Source: Phenylobacterium sp.
GTDB taxonomy: Bacteria; Pseudomonadota; Alphaproteobacteria; Caulobacterales; Caulobacteraceae
Direction of reading: 5' to 3'
Assembly: GCF_022402485.1 (NCBI RefSeq)
Contig: NZ_JAKRSA010000025.1
Coordinates: 82,410 to 146,409, forward strand
DNA: 64,000 nucleotides
Made by a program: the position numbers and the translations under genes. Below the pieces are notes generated by a model, which was not told the origin of the DNA, ran no database searches, and was given only the letters and a program-made list of their open reading frames with translations. Positions 1-9,597 of this stretch are shown piece after piece. The stretch's first letter is position 1, and every line of letters begins with the position of its first letter.

Positions 1-3000
1 TGTGGTGCCAGGGCCTTCAGCGCCCGGGCCGGCTTGGCGTAACGGTCGATCAGACCGCTGACCCCTTCACCCTGGCGTTGGGCGCGGCGGGCGAACCAGA
101 AGGTCAGGCCGCGCAGCTGGCGGGCCAGTTGGCGCAGCAACAGCAACTGAGCCTGGGCCGGGATCTGGTTGTCGAGGGCCTCTACAGCTTCCCAGAGGGT
201 GGTCAGATCCAAGACCGCACGGGCCGCCTCATAGCCCACGAAGAAAGCCCGGGCCTCGCAGCCGGCGGCCGCCATGAGGCGGCCAGGGAAACTCGGCCCA
301 CAGCGATTGACCACATCATTGGCCACCACCGTGGCGATGATCTCCCGGCGCAGGCGATGGCGGCGCATTTCGGGAGCAAACCGCATGAGGGGGCCGGGGA
401 AATACCCCTCCAGCACCTGCTCAAACCAGGGGTCGTCGGGGACTTCGGTCTCGACCATGTCCCGGAACAGCTGGATCTTGCCGTAGGCCATGAGCACGGC
501 CAGCTCAGGCCGGGTGAGGCCCAGACCCGCCTCAGCACGCTTGGCGAGGGCGAGGGCATCCGGCAGCCCCTCGACCACCCGGTCCAGGCGCCCGATGGAC
601 TCCAGGCGGACCATGAAGCGGGCATGGGGTTCCAGCTCCCCGACCGTATCCAGCTCCAGGAGGGACAGGGCCTGATTCTGATCGTAGTTGTGCGCCAGTA
701 CATGGTCGGCCACGTCGGTGATCATCGACCGCAACAACTTGTCCCGGTCGGGCCGCGTCAAGGCACCGGCCCGCTCAGCCATGCCGGTGAGGATCTTGAT
801 GTTCACTTCATGGTCGGAGGAATCCACCCCCGCCGAATTGTCGATGGCATCGTTGTTCACCCGACCACCGGCCTGGGCAAACGCAATCCGGGCAGCCTGG
901 GTCAGGCCAAGATTGGCCCCCTCCCCCACCACGCGCACCCGAAGGTCCTGGGCGTTGACCCGCAGGGGATCGTTGGTCTTGTCGCCCACATCGGCGTGGC
1001 TTTCGGTGGCCGCCTTCACATAGGTGCCGATGCCGCCGAGATAGAGCAGTTCGGCCTTGGCCTTTAGGATGGCGCTGATCAGCTCCACCGGGGTCAGGGT
1101 CTCGGCGCTGAGCCCAAGCACAGCGCGCACCTCGGGGCTGAGGGGAATGGACTTCTGGCTGCGGGGGAAGACGCCGCCGCCTGCGGAGATTTTGCTCCGG
1201 TCATAATCGTCCCAGGACGAGCGCGGCAGGGCGAACAGCCGCTCGCGCTCGGCGAAGCTCGCGGCGGTGTCCGGGTCGGGGTCCAGGAAGATGTGCCGGT
1301 GGTCGAAGGCGGCCAGCAGGCGGATCTGCCGCGACAGCAGCATGCCGTTGCCAAACACGTCCCCGGACATGTCGCCCACGCCGACGACCGTGAAGGGCTC
1401 GGCCTGGATGTCCTTGCCGAGTTCCCGGAAGTGGCGCTTGACCGCCTCCCACGCCCCCCGGGCGGTAATGCCCATTTCCTTATGGTCATAACCGGCAGAG
1501 CCCCCCGAGGCGAAGGCGTCCCCCAGCCAGAACCCGTAGGACTCGGCCAGCCCGTTGGCGATGTCGGAAAAGGTGGCTGTGCCCTTGTCGGCGGCCACCA
1601 CCAGATAGGGATCTTCCCCGTCGTGGGCGACCACGCCCTTGGGGGGGATCACCTGACCTTCCGGGGTCAGGTTGTCAGTGATGTCCAGGAGCCCCCGCAG
1701 GAAGGTCTTATAGGCTTCGACGCCCGCCGCGCGGACAGCCTCAGGGCTGCCCCCCACCGGCAGGGCCTTGGGATAGAAGCCGCCCTTGGCGCCGACCGGT
1801 ACGATGACCGCGTTCTTGACCTGCTGGGCCTTGGCCAGGCCCAGCACCTCGGTGCGGAAATCGTCGCGGCGGTCAGACCAGCGCAGACCCCCACGGGCCA
1901 CGGGGCCAAAGCGCAGGTGCACCCCCTCCACCGTGGTCGACCAGACATAGATCTCCCGATAGGGCTTGGGCGCGGGCAGATCCGCCAAGGTCTCGCTGGC
2001 CACCTTGAAGCTGATGAACGGCGACGGCGCCCCGTCAGGGCCGATCTGATAATAGTTGGTCCGCAGAATGGACTGCACGAGTAGGGCGATGCGGCGCAGA
2101 ACCCGGTCATCGTCCAGGCTCTCGACCATCTGCAGGGCTTCGGTGATCTCCTCCATCACCGCCTCGGCCTGAACCTGCCGTTCGGCCAGGTCGGCCCGGA
2201 CCGCCGGGTCAAAGCGGGTGCGGAACAGGTCAAGGATCAGCCGGGTGACGCCGGGCCTGCGGCTCAGGGCGTCTTCCTGCAGGCGTTGGGAGGGATCAAG
2301 GCCGGTCTGCTGACGATAGCGGGCCAATGCCCGGACCAGGGCCGCCTCCCGCCAGCCGATGGACAATTCCAGCACCAGGCGGTTGAAGCCGTCGTTTTCG
2401 GTCTGACCGGTCCAGACCGCAACAAAGGCCTGCTCGAAACAGGCCTTCACATCTTCGAACACCAGGTCGGCACCCCGGGGATCATCCAGCTCAAACTCGT
2501 GCACCCAGACGGGATCGACACCCAACCGGCGGATGGGAAAGCCCGCCTCGCCCATGGCCTTTAGGCCCATGCTCTCCAGGATCGGCAGCACATCGGCCAG
2601 GGGAGCAGGCTCTGCAGGCCGATAGAGCTTGAAACGGAAGTTGCGCTCAGTATCGCCTTCGCGGCGGAAGGCGCGGACCCGGACGGCTTCGCCCGGGGAC
2701 AGGTCGTCGATCACCGCAGCATCCGCCAGGGCTTCGGCGGCATCATAGCGATCACGGTAGCCCGCCGAAAAGGCCCCGGAATAGCGGCCCAACAGGTCGC
2801 CCGTCACGGCGGCAGGTCGCTCCAGATTCCGGACGGCGGCCTCGAATCGATCTTCCCAGGTGCGGGACGCCTCGGCGATCTCAGCCTCAATAGCCGACAG
2901 ATCCGGGGATCGCTTCTGGCCCGCCGAGAAGCCGATGATGAAGTGGACCCTGGCCAGGGGGGAGTCCGAGAAGCTCGGATAATAGGCCGAAACCCGCCCG

Positions 3001-4340
3001 CCATAGGCCTTGGCCAGCAGCTGGCCAGCCCGGACGCGCAGATCGGAGTCGTAGCGGTCCCGGGGCACGAACATCAGGATCGAGCAGAACCGGTCAAAGG
3101 GATCGCGGCGCTCGAACAGACGAACTCGGGGGCGATCATAGAGATGCAGAACCCCGAGCGCGTTGGTCAGCAGCTCGTCCTCTGTCATCTGGAACAATTC
3201 GTCGCGGGGATAGTTCTCGACGATGTTCTTCAGGCGCTTGGCGTTATGGCTGCCTGGGGCCTTGGCGGCCCGGGCCAGGGCGCTGGACGCCTTGGCGCGC
3301 ACCAGGGGTACGGCACTGACCGGCTGGTCATAGGCGTCTGCGGTAAAGAGGCCGACGAACCGCACCTCGCCCGAGGGACGCCCGTCGGGGCCGTACCGGC
3401 GGACTCCCACATAGTCCATATAGCCCCGCCGGTGGACCCGGGAGCGCATATTGGCTTTGGCCACGGTGACTGCAGCATCATCCTCCAGCCGCCGCGCCAG
3501 CTGGGCGGTAAGCACGGCGGGTTCATTGGTCCGGCGCAGGACCCGCTGCTCGGGGTCGCGCAGCACGCCAAGGCCGTCCTGGGGCTGGAAGAGGGGCTCC
3601 TCAGGGGCATAATCGCCCCCAGCGATGCGGGGATACTCGTAGATCCGCGCGCCCAGGAACACGAAGTTCTCGGTATGCAGCCAGCGCAGAAAGGCCAGTT
3701 CCTCGGCCCGGCGCGGGGTGTGGGGTGCCAAGGCCTCAAGCTCCGCCAATGTGCGGCCCATGAGGTCGAGCATGGCCGGGAAATCGGCGACGGCGGCCCG
3801 GGCGTCGGCGAGGGTCTCCCGCAGACCGTTCAAGAGCTGATCTTCACGGTCGGGCCCGATCCGGTCGATGAAAACCTGGATCATCGATTCCCGTCGAAGG
3901 GCACCGTCCATGGCGCGCAGACCCTTGCTGTCGCGGGACACCTGCACCACCGGATGGAACATCGCCCGGACCTGAAAGCCCTGCTCGGCGATCTCCCCCA
4001 TGACACTATCAACCAGGAAGGGGGCGTCTTCCTGGACGATTTCCAGCCGGTCGAGGTCAAGCCGAGGGGAAGACTCATCGGCCCGCTCGGCCCGTACCAC
4101 CCGCAGGATCGGCGACAGACCTCGGCGCTTTTCGGCGAAGGTCCAGAAGCTGGCGAGGTTGGCCGCCAGATCGTCGAGGTCAAACTCTGGCAATTCGGCG
4201 GGTGCCACATCCTCGGCGGCCTGGGCGGCGAAGGCGTGCAGAGCCTGGTCTTTAGCCGGGCCGGGGCCAAGCCGCGCCAGAAGGCGGTCGGCCAGGGCCT
4301 GGCCCAGATCAGCCGCAGCAAAGGGATCTATGGCGCTCAT
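1..4340 (-). CDS. gdhZ: NAD-specific glutamate dehydrogenase, large type (3' end missing)
   Basis: Cytosolic enzyme that oxidises glutamate with NAD+ to 2-oxoglutarate and ammonium. The ATG at 4338-4340 opens a frame that runs without a stop for about 1,446 codons off the left edge. The family is usually about 1,600 residues, so roughly the last tenth is lost. The long N-terminal regulatory half includes the stretch PFLVDSVMGEI near residue 105. The catalytic core near residue 810 carries GPVARGGLRWSDRRDDFRTE followed by NAVIVPVGAKGGF, the hallmark of the 180-kDa bacterial GDH family (Bac_GDH). Caulobacter GdhZ is the closest named relative, and the symbol is taken from it. The gene is divergent from the HerA-like gene. 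Its 5' leader carries two perfect hairpins (4381-4439). Confidence 0.95.
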   Translation of the reverse strand, partial: MSAIDPFAAADLGQALADRLLARLGPGPAKDQALHAFAAQAAEDVAPAELPEFDLDDLAANLASFWTFAEKRRGLSPILRVVRAERADESSPRLDLDRLEIVQEDAPFLVDSVMGEIAEQGFQVRAMFHPVVQVSRDSKGLRAMDGALRRESMIQVFIDRIGPDREDQLLNGLRETLADARAAVADFPAMLDLMGRTLAELEALAPHTPRRAEELAFLRWLHTENFVFLGARIYEYPRIAGGDYAPEEPLFQPQDGLGVLRDPEQRVLRRTNEPAVLTAQLARRLEDDAAVTVAKANMRSRVHRRGYMDYVGVRRYGPDGRPSGEVRFVGLFTADAYDQPVSAVPLVRAKASSALARAAKAPGSHNAKRLKNIVENYPRDELFQMTEDELLTNALGVLHLYDRPRVRLFERRDPFDRFCSILMFVPRDRYDSDLRVRAGQLLAKAYGGRVSAYYPSFSDSPLARVHFIIGFSAGQKRSPDLSAIEAEIAEASRTWEDRFEAAVRNLERPAAVTGDLLGRYSGAFSAGYRDRYDAAEALADAAVIDDLSPGEAVRVRAFRREGDTERNFRFKLYRPAEPAPLADVLPILESMGLKAMGEAGFPIRRLGVDPVWVHEFELDDPRGADLVFEDVKACFEQAFVAVWTGQTENDGFNRLVLELSIGWREAALVRALARYRQQTGLDPSQRLQEDALSRRPGVTRLILDLFRTRFDPAVRADLAERQVQAEAVMEEITEALQMVESLDDDRVLRRIALLVQSILRTNYYQIGPDGAPSPFISFKVASETLADLPAPKPYREIYVWSTTVEGVHLRFGPVARGGLRWSDRRDDFRTEVLGLAKAQQVKNAVIVPVGAKGGFYPKALPVGGSPEAVRAAGVEAYKTFLRGLLDITDNLTPEGQVIPPKGVVAHDGEDPYLVVAADKGTATFSDIANGLAESYGFWLGDAFASGGSAGYDHKEMGITARGAWEAVKRHFRELGKDIQAEPFTVVGVGDMSGDVFGNGMLLSRQIRLLAAFDHRHIFLDPDPDTAASFAERERLFALPRSSWDDYDRSKISAGGGVFPRSQKSIPLSPEVRAVLGLSAETLTPVELISAILKAKAELLYLGGIGTYVKAATESHADVGDKTNDPLRVNAQDLRVRVVGEGANLGLTQAARIAFAQAGGRVNNDAIDNSAGVDSSDHEVNIKILTGMAERAGALTRPDRDKLLRSMITDVADHVLAHNYDQNQALSLLELDTVGELEPHARFMVRLESIGRLDRVVEGLPDALALAKRAEAGLGLTRPELAVLMAYGKIQLFRDMVETEVPDDPWFEQVLEGYFPGPLMRFAPEMRRHRLRREIIATVVANDVVNRCGPSFPGRLMAAAGCEARAFFVGYEAARAVLDLTTLWEAVEALDNQIPAQAQLLLLRQLARQLRGLTFWFARRAQRQGEGVSGLIDRYAKPARALKALAP

Positions 4341-4838
4341 GGCTGTCGTCCTTGCGCAAGTGCGACGGCGGAGGCCAGAACGCCGCCGGAGGAGAGAGTC
4401 CGGCGGCGCCTGGTTCCGACGGGGGGGACCGTCGGAACCCTTGGGGCTCGTCGCGTCGGCGACCCAGTTGGGGCGACGCTTTGAGGCCGGGGAGGGTTGA
4501 CCCCCGACAGACCTTCAGATGGGTGTTGAGTCGTCAAAGGGAAGACCTGTGCTTCAATCATTCCGCGCCACCGGACGCGAGGCTCCGCCTGGCGGATGGG
4601 GCCTTCGGGCAGGACCCGGAACGCAAGGACAGGTGATTCTCCAACTGTCCTTCGACCCCAGGCGCACGTCAATCGGCTTGCACGGCGGCGCCGGTCTCCG
4701 GCCTGGTTCCGAGCAGATTTTTCCCCGACTCTCGACGCGCAAAGGTCGATCCTTGTCCACCCGGACGGGTAACGCCATGGCTGGCCGATCCAGGTTCGGC
4801 CAGCTAGCCTAAGCGCTAAAGTGAGCGGGGAGACGAAG
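4341..4838. other. Divergent intergenic region, gdhZ / HerA-like gene
   Basis: About 500 bases with no convincing gene on either strand. The frames open here have shadow-like composition (Arg/Gly/Pro rich, no ribosome binding site). The region must hold the promoters of both divergent genes. The only clear structure is the pair of inverted repeats close to gdhZ. The gdhZ-distal half shows nothing I recognise. Confidence 0.6.
4381..4439 (-). repeat. Two tandem perfect inverted repeats in the gdhZ leader
   Basis: Stem 1 is CGCCGCCGGA (4381-4390) with TCCGGCGGCG (4399-4408) and an 8-base loop. Stem 2 is GGTTCCGACGG (4412-4422) with CCGTCGGAACC (4429-4439) and a 6-base loop. Both are perfect and lie 40-100 bases upstream of the gdhZ start on its transcript strand. 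No long U-run follows either stem on the gdhZ strand, so a regulatory leader structure or weak attenuator is inferred rather than a strong terminator. Confidence 0.6.
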
Positions 4839-6314
4839 ATGGCGAGCACAGGGGCGGGCGGTGTTCTGGTGGGGCTGGGCGGGGGCGAAGTGCTGTCCCT
4901 TCGTCTGGACCGGGCAAACCGCCATGGGCTGGTGGCCGGGGCCACTGGCACCGGCAAGACCATCACCCTGCAGATCCTGGCCCAGGGCCTGTCCGATGCC
5001 GGGGTGCCCGTGTTTGCGGCTGATGTGAAAGGTGATCTGTCCGGGGTCGCCATGCCCGGGACCCCCAATGAAAAGCTCATGGCGCGCGCCGCCAAGATGG
5101 ACCTGGTGCTTTCACCACAGGGGGCGCCGACGGTGTTCTGGGACCTGTTTGGCGAACAGGGCCATCCGATCCGCGCCACCGTGTCCGAAGTCGGACCTCT
5201 GCTGCTCTCGCGGATGCTGGAGCTGAACGATGTCCAGGAGGGCGTCCTCACGGTGGTCTTCCGGGTGGCCGATGAGGAAGGCCTGCTTTTGCTGGACCTC
5301 AAGGACCTGCAGGCGGTGCTGGGGTATGTGGGCGACAATGCCACCGAGATCAGCACACGCTACGGCGCTGTGGCCAAGCCGAGCCTTGCGGCCATCCGCC
5401 GCAAGTTGCTGGTGCTGGAGGACCAGGGAGGCAGCAGCTTCTTCGGCGAGCCGGCGCTGGCCCTGTCGGACCTGATGCGGGTGGACGGCTCAGGGCGGGG
5501 CCATGTGAACATCCTGGCCGCCGACCGGTTGATCAATTCACCCCGGCTTTACGCCACCTTCCTGCTTTGGCTTTTGTCGGAGCTGTTTGAGGAATTGCCC
5601 GAGGTGGGCGATCCGGAGAAGCCACGCCTGGCCTTCTTCTTCGATGAGGCGCACCTGCTGTTCCGGGACGCCCCAAAGGGGCTCCTGGAGAAGGTCGAGC
5701 AGGTGGTGCGGCTGATCCGCTCCAAGGGGGTGGGCGTCTATTTTGTCACCCAGAACCCCGCCGACATCCCCGACAGCGTGCTCGGCCAGCTGGGCAACCG
5801 CATCCAGCACGCCCTTCGCGCCTATACCCCGGCCGACCAGAAGGGCCTGCGGGCCGCAGCCCAGTCCTTCCGGGTCAATCCCGACTTCGATACTGCAGAC
5901 GCGATCCAGGCCCTGGGCGTCGGGGAGGCCCTGGTTTCCCTGCTGGATGAAAAGGGTGCCCCTGGGGTGGTCCAGCAGACCCTGATCCGCCCCCCCGCCT
6001 CGAGGCTAGGACCCGCCACCGCAGCCGAGCGCACCGCCCTGATGGCCCAAAGTCCCGTGCGGGGGCTATATGACGAAACCCGCGACCGGGATTCCGCCCA
6101 TGAGCGGTTGCAGGCCCGCGCGGAGCGCCAGGCGGCCGAGGCACCGCCGGTCAAGGCTGCGCCCGCGCCCCGGCAGCCCGCCCAGAGCAGCCGCAGCCGC
6201 AGTGGCGGACAGGGCCTAGGGGAAGCCTTCACCAAGTCTGTCCTGCGCACAGTCGGCAGTCAGATCGGACGGGAGATCGTCCGGGGCATGCTCGGCGGCC
6301 TGCGCCGGCGCTGA
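4839..6314 (+). CDS. HerA-like ATPase, DUF853 (YjgR) family
   Basis: Predicted cytosolic P-loop ATPase of 491 aa in the HerA/FtsK-like helicase superfamily. Its cellular role is not established. Walker A is GATGTGKT at residues 34-41, Walker B is [12 protein letters not shown] near residue 268, and the family block [19 protein letters not shown] follows. The C-terminal 80 residues are Ala/Pro/Arg-rich and look disordered, ending in a basic tail. The ATG at 4839 is preferred over the in-frame GTG at 4821 because GGGGAG lies 6 bases upstream of the ATG, while nothing like a ribosome site precedes the GTG. It is a single gene facing away from gdhZ. Confidence 0.9.
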   Translation: MASTGAGGVLVGLGGGEVLSLRLDRANRHGLVAGATGTGKTITLQILAQGLSDAGVPVFAADVKGDLSGVAMPGTPNEKLMARAAKMDLVLSPQGAPTVFWDLFGEQGHPIRATVSEVGPLLLSRMLELNDVQEGVLTVVFRVADEEGLLLLDLKDLQAVLGYVGDNATEISTRYGAVAKPSLAAIRRKLLVLEDQGGSSFFGEPALALSDLMRVDGSGRGHVNILAADRLINSPRLYATFLLWLLSELFEELPEVGDPEKPRLAFFFDEAHLLFRDAPKGLLEKVEQVVRLIRSKGVGVYFVTQNPADIPDSVLGQLGNRIQHALRAYTPADQKGLRAAAQSFRVNPDFDTADAIQALGVGEALVSLLDEKGAPGVVQQTLIRPPASRLGPATAAERTALMAQSPVRGLYDETRDRDSAHERLQARAERQAAEAPPVKAAPAPRQPAQSSRSRSGGQGLGEAFTKSVLRTVGSQIGREIVRGMLGGLRRR

Positions 6315-6331
6315 GGCCCCGGCCGCGACCA

Positions 6332-6347
6332 GGACCAGCCCTGGTCC
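6332..6347. terminator. Short hairpin between convergent genes
   Basis: GGACCA/TGGTCC with a GCCC loop, located between the stop of the HerA-like gene and the stop of the facing SDR gene. It has no T-run, so it is at best a weak bidirectional terminator. Confidence 0.25.
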
Positions 6348-6407
6348 CCGACCTCACCCCTCCTGGTCTGGATGGGGCGGGACGGGGATGGGCTGGTCCA
6401 GCGCTGA

Positions 6408-7190
6408 TTAGCGCGGCGGCATGCGGATCGCGCCGTCGAGGCGGACGTGCTCGCCGTTGAAATAGCCGTTGCGGCACATTTCCACCGCCAGAGAGGCATA
6501 CTCTTCGGCGTTGCCGAGACGCTTGGGGAAGGGCACCGAGGCGGCCAGGGCGGCCTTCACATTTTCCGGGGCGGCGTTCATCAGCGGGGTGTTGAAAATG
6601 CCCGGCAGGATGGTGTTCACCCGGATGCCGTCGTTCATCAGGTCCCGGGCGATGGGCAGGGTCATGCCCACCACGCCGCCCTTGGAGGCCGAATAGGCTG
6701 CCTGGCCCACCTGACCATCGACCGCGGCCACAGACGCCGTGTTGACGATCACGCCACGCTCGCCGTCTTCCAGAGGCTCCAGGGACAGCATGCCCTGGGC
6801 GGCCTTGGCCACGCAGCGGAAGGTGCCGACCAGGTTGATCTGGATGATCTTCTCGAAGATGGCGATGGGGTGGGACTTGGTCTCGCCAGTGGCCTTGTCG
6901 CGGCTGGCGGTCTTGGCGGCGAAGCCCGTACCGGCGCAATTGATCAGGATGCGCTCCTGGCCATGGGCAGCGCGGGCCGCTTCGAAGCCCGCCACGACAG
7001 TGGCGTCGTCGGTGACATCGACCTTGCAGAACACGCCGCCGACATCCTTGGCCACGGCTTCGCCCTTTTCGGCGTTCATGTCGAAGATGGCGACCTTCAC
7101 CCCGTGAGCGGCGAGGGCGCGGACCGTGGCTTCGCCGAGGCCAGATGCGCCGCCGGTGACGACGGCGGCGACAGAGGAATCAAGTTTCAT
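6408..7190 (-). CDS. SDR oxidoreductase, 3-hydroxyacyl-CoA dehydrogenase type II-like
   Basis: Classical short-chain dehydrogenase of 260 aa, most like the HSD10 / 3-hydroxyacyl-CoA dehydrogenase type-2 group, which oxidises 3-hydroxyacyl-CoA with NAD+ in fatty-acid or branched-chain catabolism. Visible motifs are TGGASGLG at residues 12-19 (cofactor), an INCAG block, catalytic YSASK, and the C-terminal signature LDGAIRMPPR seen in this subgroup. The start is the ATG at 7188-7190, with AGGAGG about 10 bases upstream. A longer in-frame extension exists but lacks SDR character. The exact substrate cannot be read from sequence. Confidence 0.88.
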   Translation of the reverse strand: MKLDSSVAAVVTGGASGLGEATVRALAAHGVKVAIFDMNAEKGEAVAKDVGGVFCKVDVTDDATVVAGFEAARAAHGQERILINCAGTGFAAKTASRDKATGETKSHPIAIFEKIIQINLVGTFRCVAKAAQGMLSLEPLEDGERGVIVNTASVAAVDGQVGQAAYSASKGGVVGMTLPIARDLMNDGIRVNTILPGIFNTPLMNAAPENVKAALAASVPFPKRLGNAEEYASLAVEMCRNGYFNGEHVRLDGAIRMPPR

Positions 7191-7245
7191 GGACGCTACG
7201 CCTCCTGATGCGTTTAATGATGCAACCTGAAACTGGCTTAACCCG

Positions 7246-7680
7246 ATGACCGGCCGGACCAAAGCATCACCCCACGTCAAGACCGACGGATTTGATCCCA
7301 CCGAGGCCCTGGACCCCAAGCGGGCCCTTGTTCCAGCCGTGGTCAAGGTCAATGAGGAGCGGGTTCGACGGGACTTCTGGCCCAAGATCGTCCGGACCGC
7401 GTCGAAAATCCCCTTTGCCTCAGACGCCATCGCCGTGTGGTTCTGCGCCCGGGACCCGGCCACCCCCAGCGCGGCCAAGGGCATGATGCTGGCCGGGCTG
7501 GCCTATTTCGTCATGCCCGCCGACGCGATCCCGGACATCCTGGCTGTGGTCGGTTTCACAGACGATGCTGCGGTGTTCGCCGCCATGCTGGCCCTGGTGG
7601 GACGCTATGTGAAACCCCGCCACAAGGCGCAGGCCCAGGCCTTTCTCGACCGGCAGGCCAAGGATGGCGAGGCGGCCTAG
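7246..7680 (+). CDS. YkvA-like DUF1232 membrane protein
   Basis: A 144-aa protein with the DUF1232 core near residues 85-130, including the family motif PADAIPD within a hydrophobic hairpin. The family is widespread in bacteria and its function is not defined. The N-terminal 50 residues are polar. It is divergent from the SDR gene, with only 55 bases between the starts. It overlaps the stop of the convergent DMT transporter by four bases (CTAG at 7677-7680 serves both stops). Confidence 0.85.
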   Translation: MTGRTKASPHVKTDGFDPTEALDPKRALVPAVVKVNEERVRRDFWPKIVRTASKIPFASDAIAVWFCARDPATPSAAKGMMLAGLAYFVMPADAIPDILAVVGFTDDAAVFAAMLALVGRYVKPRHKAQAQAFLDRQAKDGEAA

Positions 7681-8600
7681 AGGTCTGCCGCCACCTTGAC
7701 CCTGGCCTGGCGGGACATGTGCTGCTCGCGCCAGGTGATGAACAGGGTTGAGGCGACCACCACGCCAGCCCCGACCAGGGTCCAGACCGTGGGCAGTTCG
7801 TTGAAGAGGGCAAAGCCTGCGGCAGCGGCGAACACCAGGCGGATATAGTCGATCGGGGCCATGGCGCCGGCGTCGCCGATGGACATGCCCTTGATATAGA
7901 AGCCCTGGGTCAGGGTGCCGACCACCCCCATGACGCACAACAGGAACAGGTCGAAGGGCTCTGGCCAGCGCCAGACGAACAGCGCGCCTGGCAGGGCGAA
8001 GACCAGGCCAAGGGTCGCCGACCAGACCAGCAGCACCATGGGGGTGTGGTCCCGGGTCATCACCTTCATGCCCGTGATGGTGAGGGCGAAGAGAAAGGAC
8101 GAGGCCAGCATGGCTGCAGCTGGCCAGCCGATGGCGAACTCCCCCCCAGCCCCAGGCCGGACCATGATCAGTACCCCGGCAAACCCCACCAGGGCCGCAC
8201 CGATCCGCAGGGGCCCCACCGGCTCGCGCACAATGAAATAGGCCAGGGGCACCAGCCACAGGGTCCGGGTAAAGGACAGGGCGTTGGCGTCGGCCAGGGG
8301 CATTTCCTGGAAGGCGTAGAATGACAGGATCATCCCCAGCGTGCCCGCCGCCGAGCGGAACAAAAGGATGCCCGGCCGAGAGGTGGCAAAGGCCGCCCGG
8401 CGCCGGTGCAGGATGAAGGGGATCAGGATCACGAACCCCGCCACCTGCCGGTAGAAGGTCTGCAGGGCCGCCGGATAGTCGTCGCCAAGGAACTTGATCA
8501 GCGTCGTCATGACGGTGAAGCCCAGAGCCGAGGCCACCATCCAGAGCGCGCCATGGACATTGGGTGCCAGGATGGGGCGGGGCTCCGGGGTCAGGCTCAC
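7677..8600 (-). CDS. DMT-superfamily transporter (two EamA domains)
   Basis: Inner-membrane permease of 307 aa with about ten hydrophobic segments arranged as two EamA repeats, the normal size and layout for the drug/metabolite transporter superfamily. The N-terminal segment begins ALWMVASALGFTVMTTLIK and the second repeat starts around residue 150. The substrate is unknown, as for most members. The gene lies nine bases downstream of the next SDR gene on the same strand, so the two are probably co-transcribed. Confidence 0.88.
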   Translation of the reverse strand: MSLTPEPRPILAPNVHGALWMVASALGFTVMTTLIKFLGDDYPAALQTFYRQVAGFVILIPFILHRRRAAFATSRPGILLFRSAAGTLGMILSFYAFQEMPLADANALSFTRTLWLVPLAYFIVREPVGPLRIGAALVGFAGVLIMVRPGAGGEFAIGWPAAAMLASSFLFALTITGMKVMTRDHTPMVLLVWSATLGLVFALPGALFVWRWPEPFDLFLLCVMGVVGTLTQGFYIKGMSIGDAGAMAPIDYIRLVFAAAAGFALFNELPTVWTLVGAGVVVASTLFITWREQHMSRQARVKVAADL

Positions 8601-8609
8601 CGGTTGCCC

Positions 8610-9476
8610 TTAAGACGCCGTCGCTGGCGGAGCGAAAGGACTGTCCTCGCCGAACATCTGCGCAAAGGGCGAAGGTGACGTCGTATCCCAGCTATGGCGT
8701 CCGCCGACGGTGATGCCGCCGTCCACCACCATATGAATTCCAGACACGAAGGCCGAGGCGTCTGAGGCCAGATAGAGGGCGGCTTGGGCGATGTCGGCGG
8801 GAAGGCCCGCTTTGGGCACCGGTTGAACGCTGGCAGCCCCCTGCTCGACCCGGGCGGCCATCTGATCAGCCACCTCCCGGGGCAGGCCAAGGGAGGCACC
8901 GAAAATCGAGGTGGCGATCAGGCCCGGGCAGATGGCGTTGACCCGCACCTTCTGGCGCGACAGCTGGGCGGCGGCCACCCGGCTCATATGGATGACGCCG
9001 GCCTTGGCGGTGGAATAGGCGATGGGGCCAAAGCCCGCCTGCAGGCCGGCGATCGAGGCGGTATTGATGATTGAGCCCCCGCCCCGGGCGATCATCATCG
9101 GCGCAGCATGCTTCATGCCGAGCGCCGGACCGCGCACCAGAACCGAGAAGATCCAGTCCCAGCCTTCGGTAGTGACCTCGGTGATGGCCCCCATCCGGTC
9201 TGAGATACCCGCGTTGTTGAACAGAATGTCCAGGCCACCAAACGCGGTCTCGGCCAGCTTCAGGGCGGCGACGATGTCGGCCTCGGAGGTCACATCGCAA
9301 TGGGCATAGCGAACCGCCTCGCCGAAGCGGGCCTCCAGCATGGCACCTTTCTCGTCCTGAATGTCGGCAGCCACCACCTGGGCGCCCTCGGCGATGAAAA
9401 GCTCCACCGTGCCCAGGCCGATGCCGGAGCATCCGCCAGTGATCACCGCAACCTTGCCCTCAAGACGACCAGCCAT
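8610..9476 (-). CDS. SDR family oxidoreductase
   Basis: Classical SDR of 288 aa. TGGCSGIG near residue 13 binds the dinucleotide, NNAG and an S...YSTAK catalytic set are present, and MVVDGG marks the C-terminal strand. A 30-residue Ser/Pro-rich tail after the usual end of the fold is extra. The ATG at 9474-9476 has GGGAG eight bases upstream. An upstream in-frame extension rich in Arg is rejected. The substrate is unknown. The gene precedes the DMT transporter in a likely two-gene unit. Confidence 0.85.
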   Translation of the reverse strand: MAGRLEGKVAVITGGCSGIGLGTVELFIAEGAQVVAADIQDEKGAMLEARFGEAVRYAHCDVTSEADIVAALKLAETAFGGLDILFNNAGISDRMGAITEVTTEGWDWIFSVLVRGPALGMKHAAPMMIARGGGSIINTASIAGLQAGFGPIAYSTAKAGVIHMSRVAAAQLSRQKVRVNAICPGLIATSIFGASLGLPREVADQMAARVEQGAASVQPVPKAGLPADIAQAALYLASDASAFVSGIHMVVDGGITVGGRHSWDTTSPSPFAQMFGEDSPFAPPATAS

Positions 9477-9525
9477 GACGCATCTCCCGTTTGGGCGCAC
9501 GCACAGTCGGCGACGCCTCATCTAT

Positions 9526-9540
9526 GTGATCGTCGATCAC
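9526..9540. promoter_or_regulatory. Palindrome upstream of SDR gene, candidate operator
   Basis: GTGATCG-T-CGATCAC is a perfect 7-bp inverted repeat around one base, 50 bases upstream of the SDR start. The half-site spacing (TGTGA, 7 bases, TCAC) is one base longer than a CRP site, so a TetR- or GntR-type regulator is as likely. The operator role is inferred. Confidence 0.35.
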
Positions 9541-9597
9541 TAGATCGGTGCGGGCGGGAGGGGAAGATGCTTCCGCCCCCCGCCGCCGAGATCGGGG

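Noticed and set aside
2943..4484. Open frame of 513 codons antisense to gdhZ
   Set aside because: Shadow of the gdhZ coding strand: Gly/Gln/Pro/His-rich, no recognisable domain, and gdhZ is unmistakable.
9525..9541. CRP-type site (TGTGA ... TCACT)
   Set aside because: The half-sites are seven bases apart rather than six, so it was kept only as a generic palindrome.
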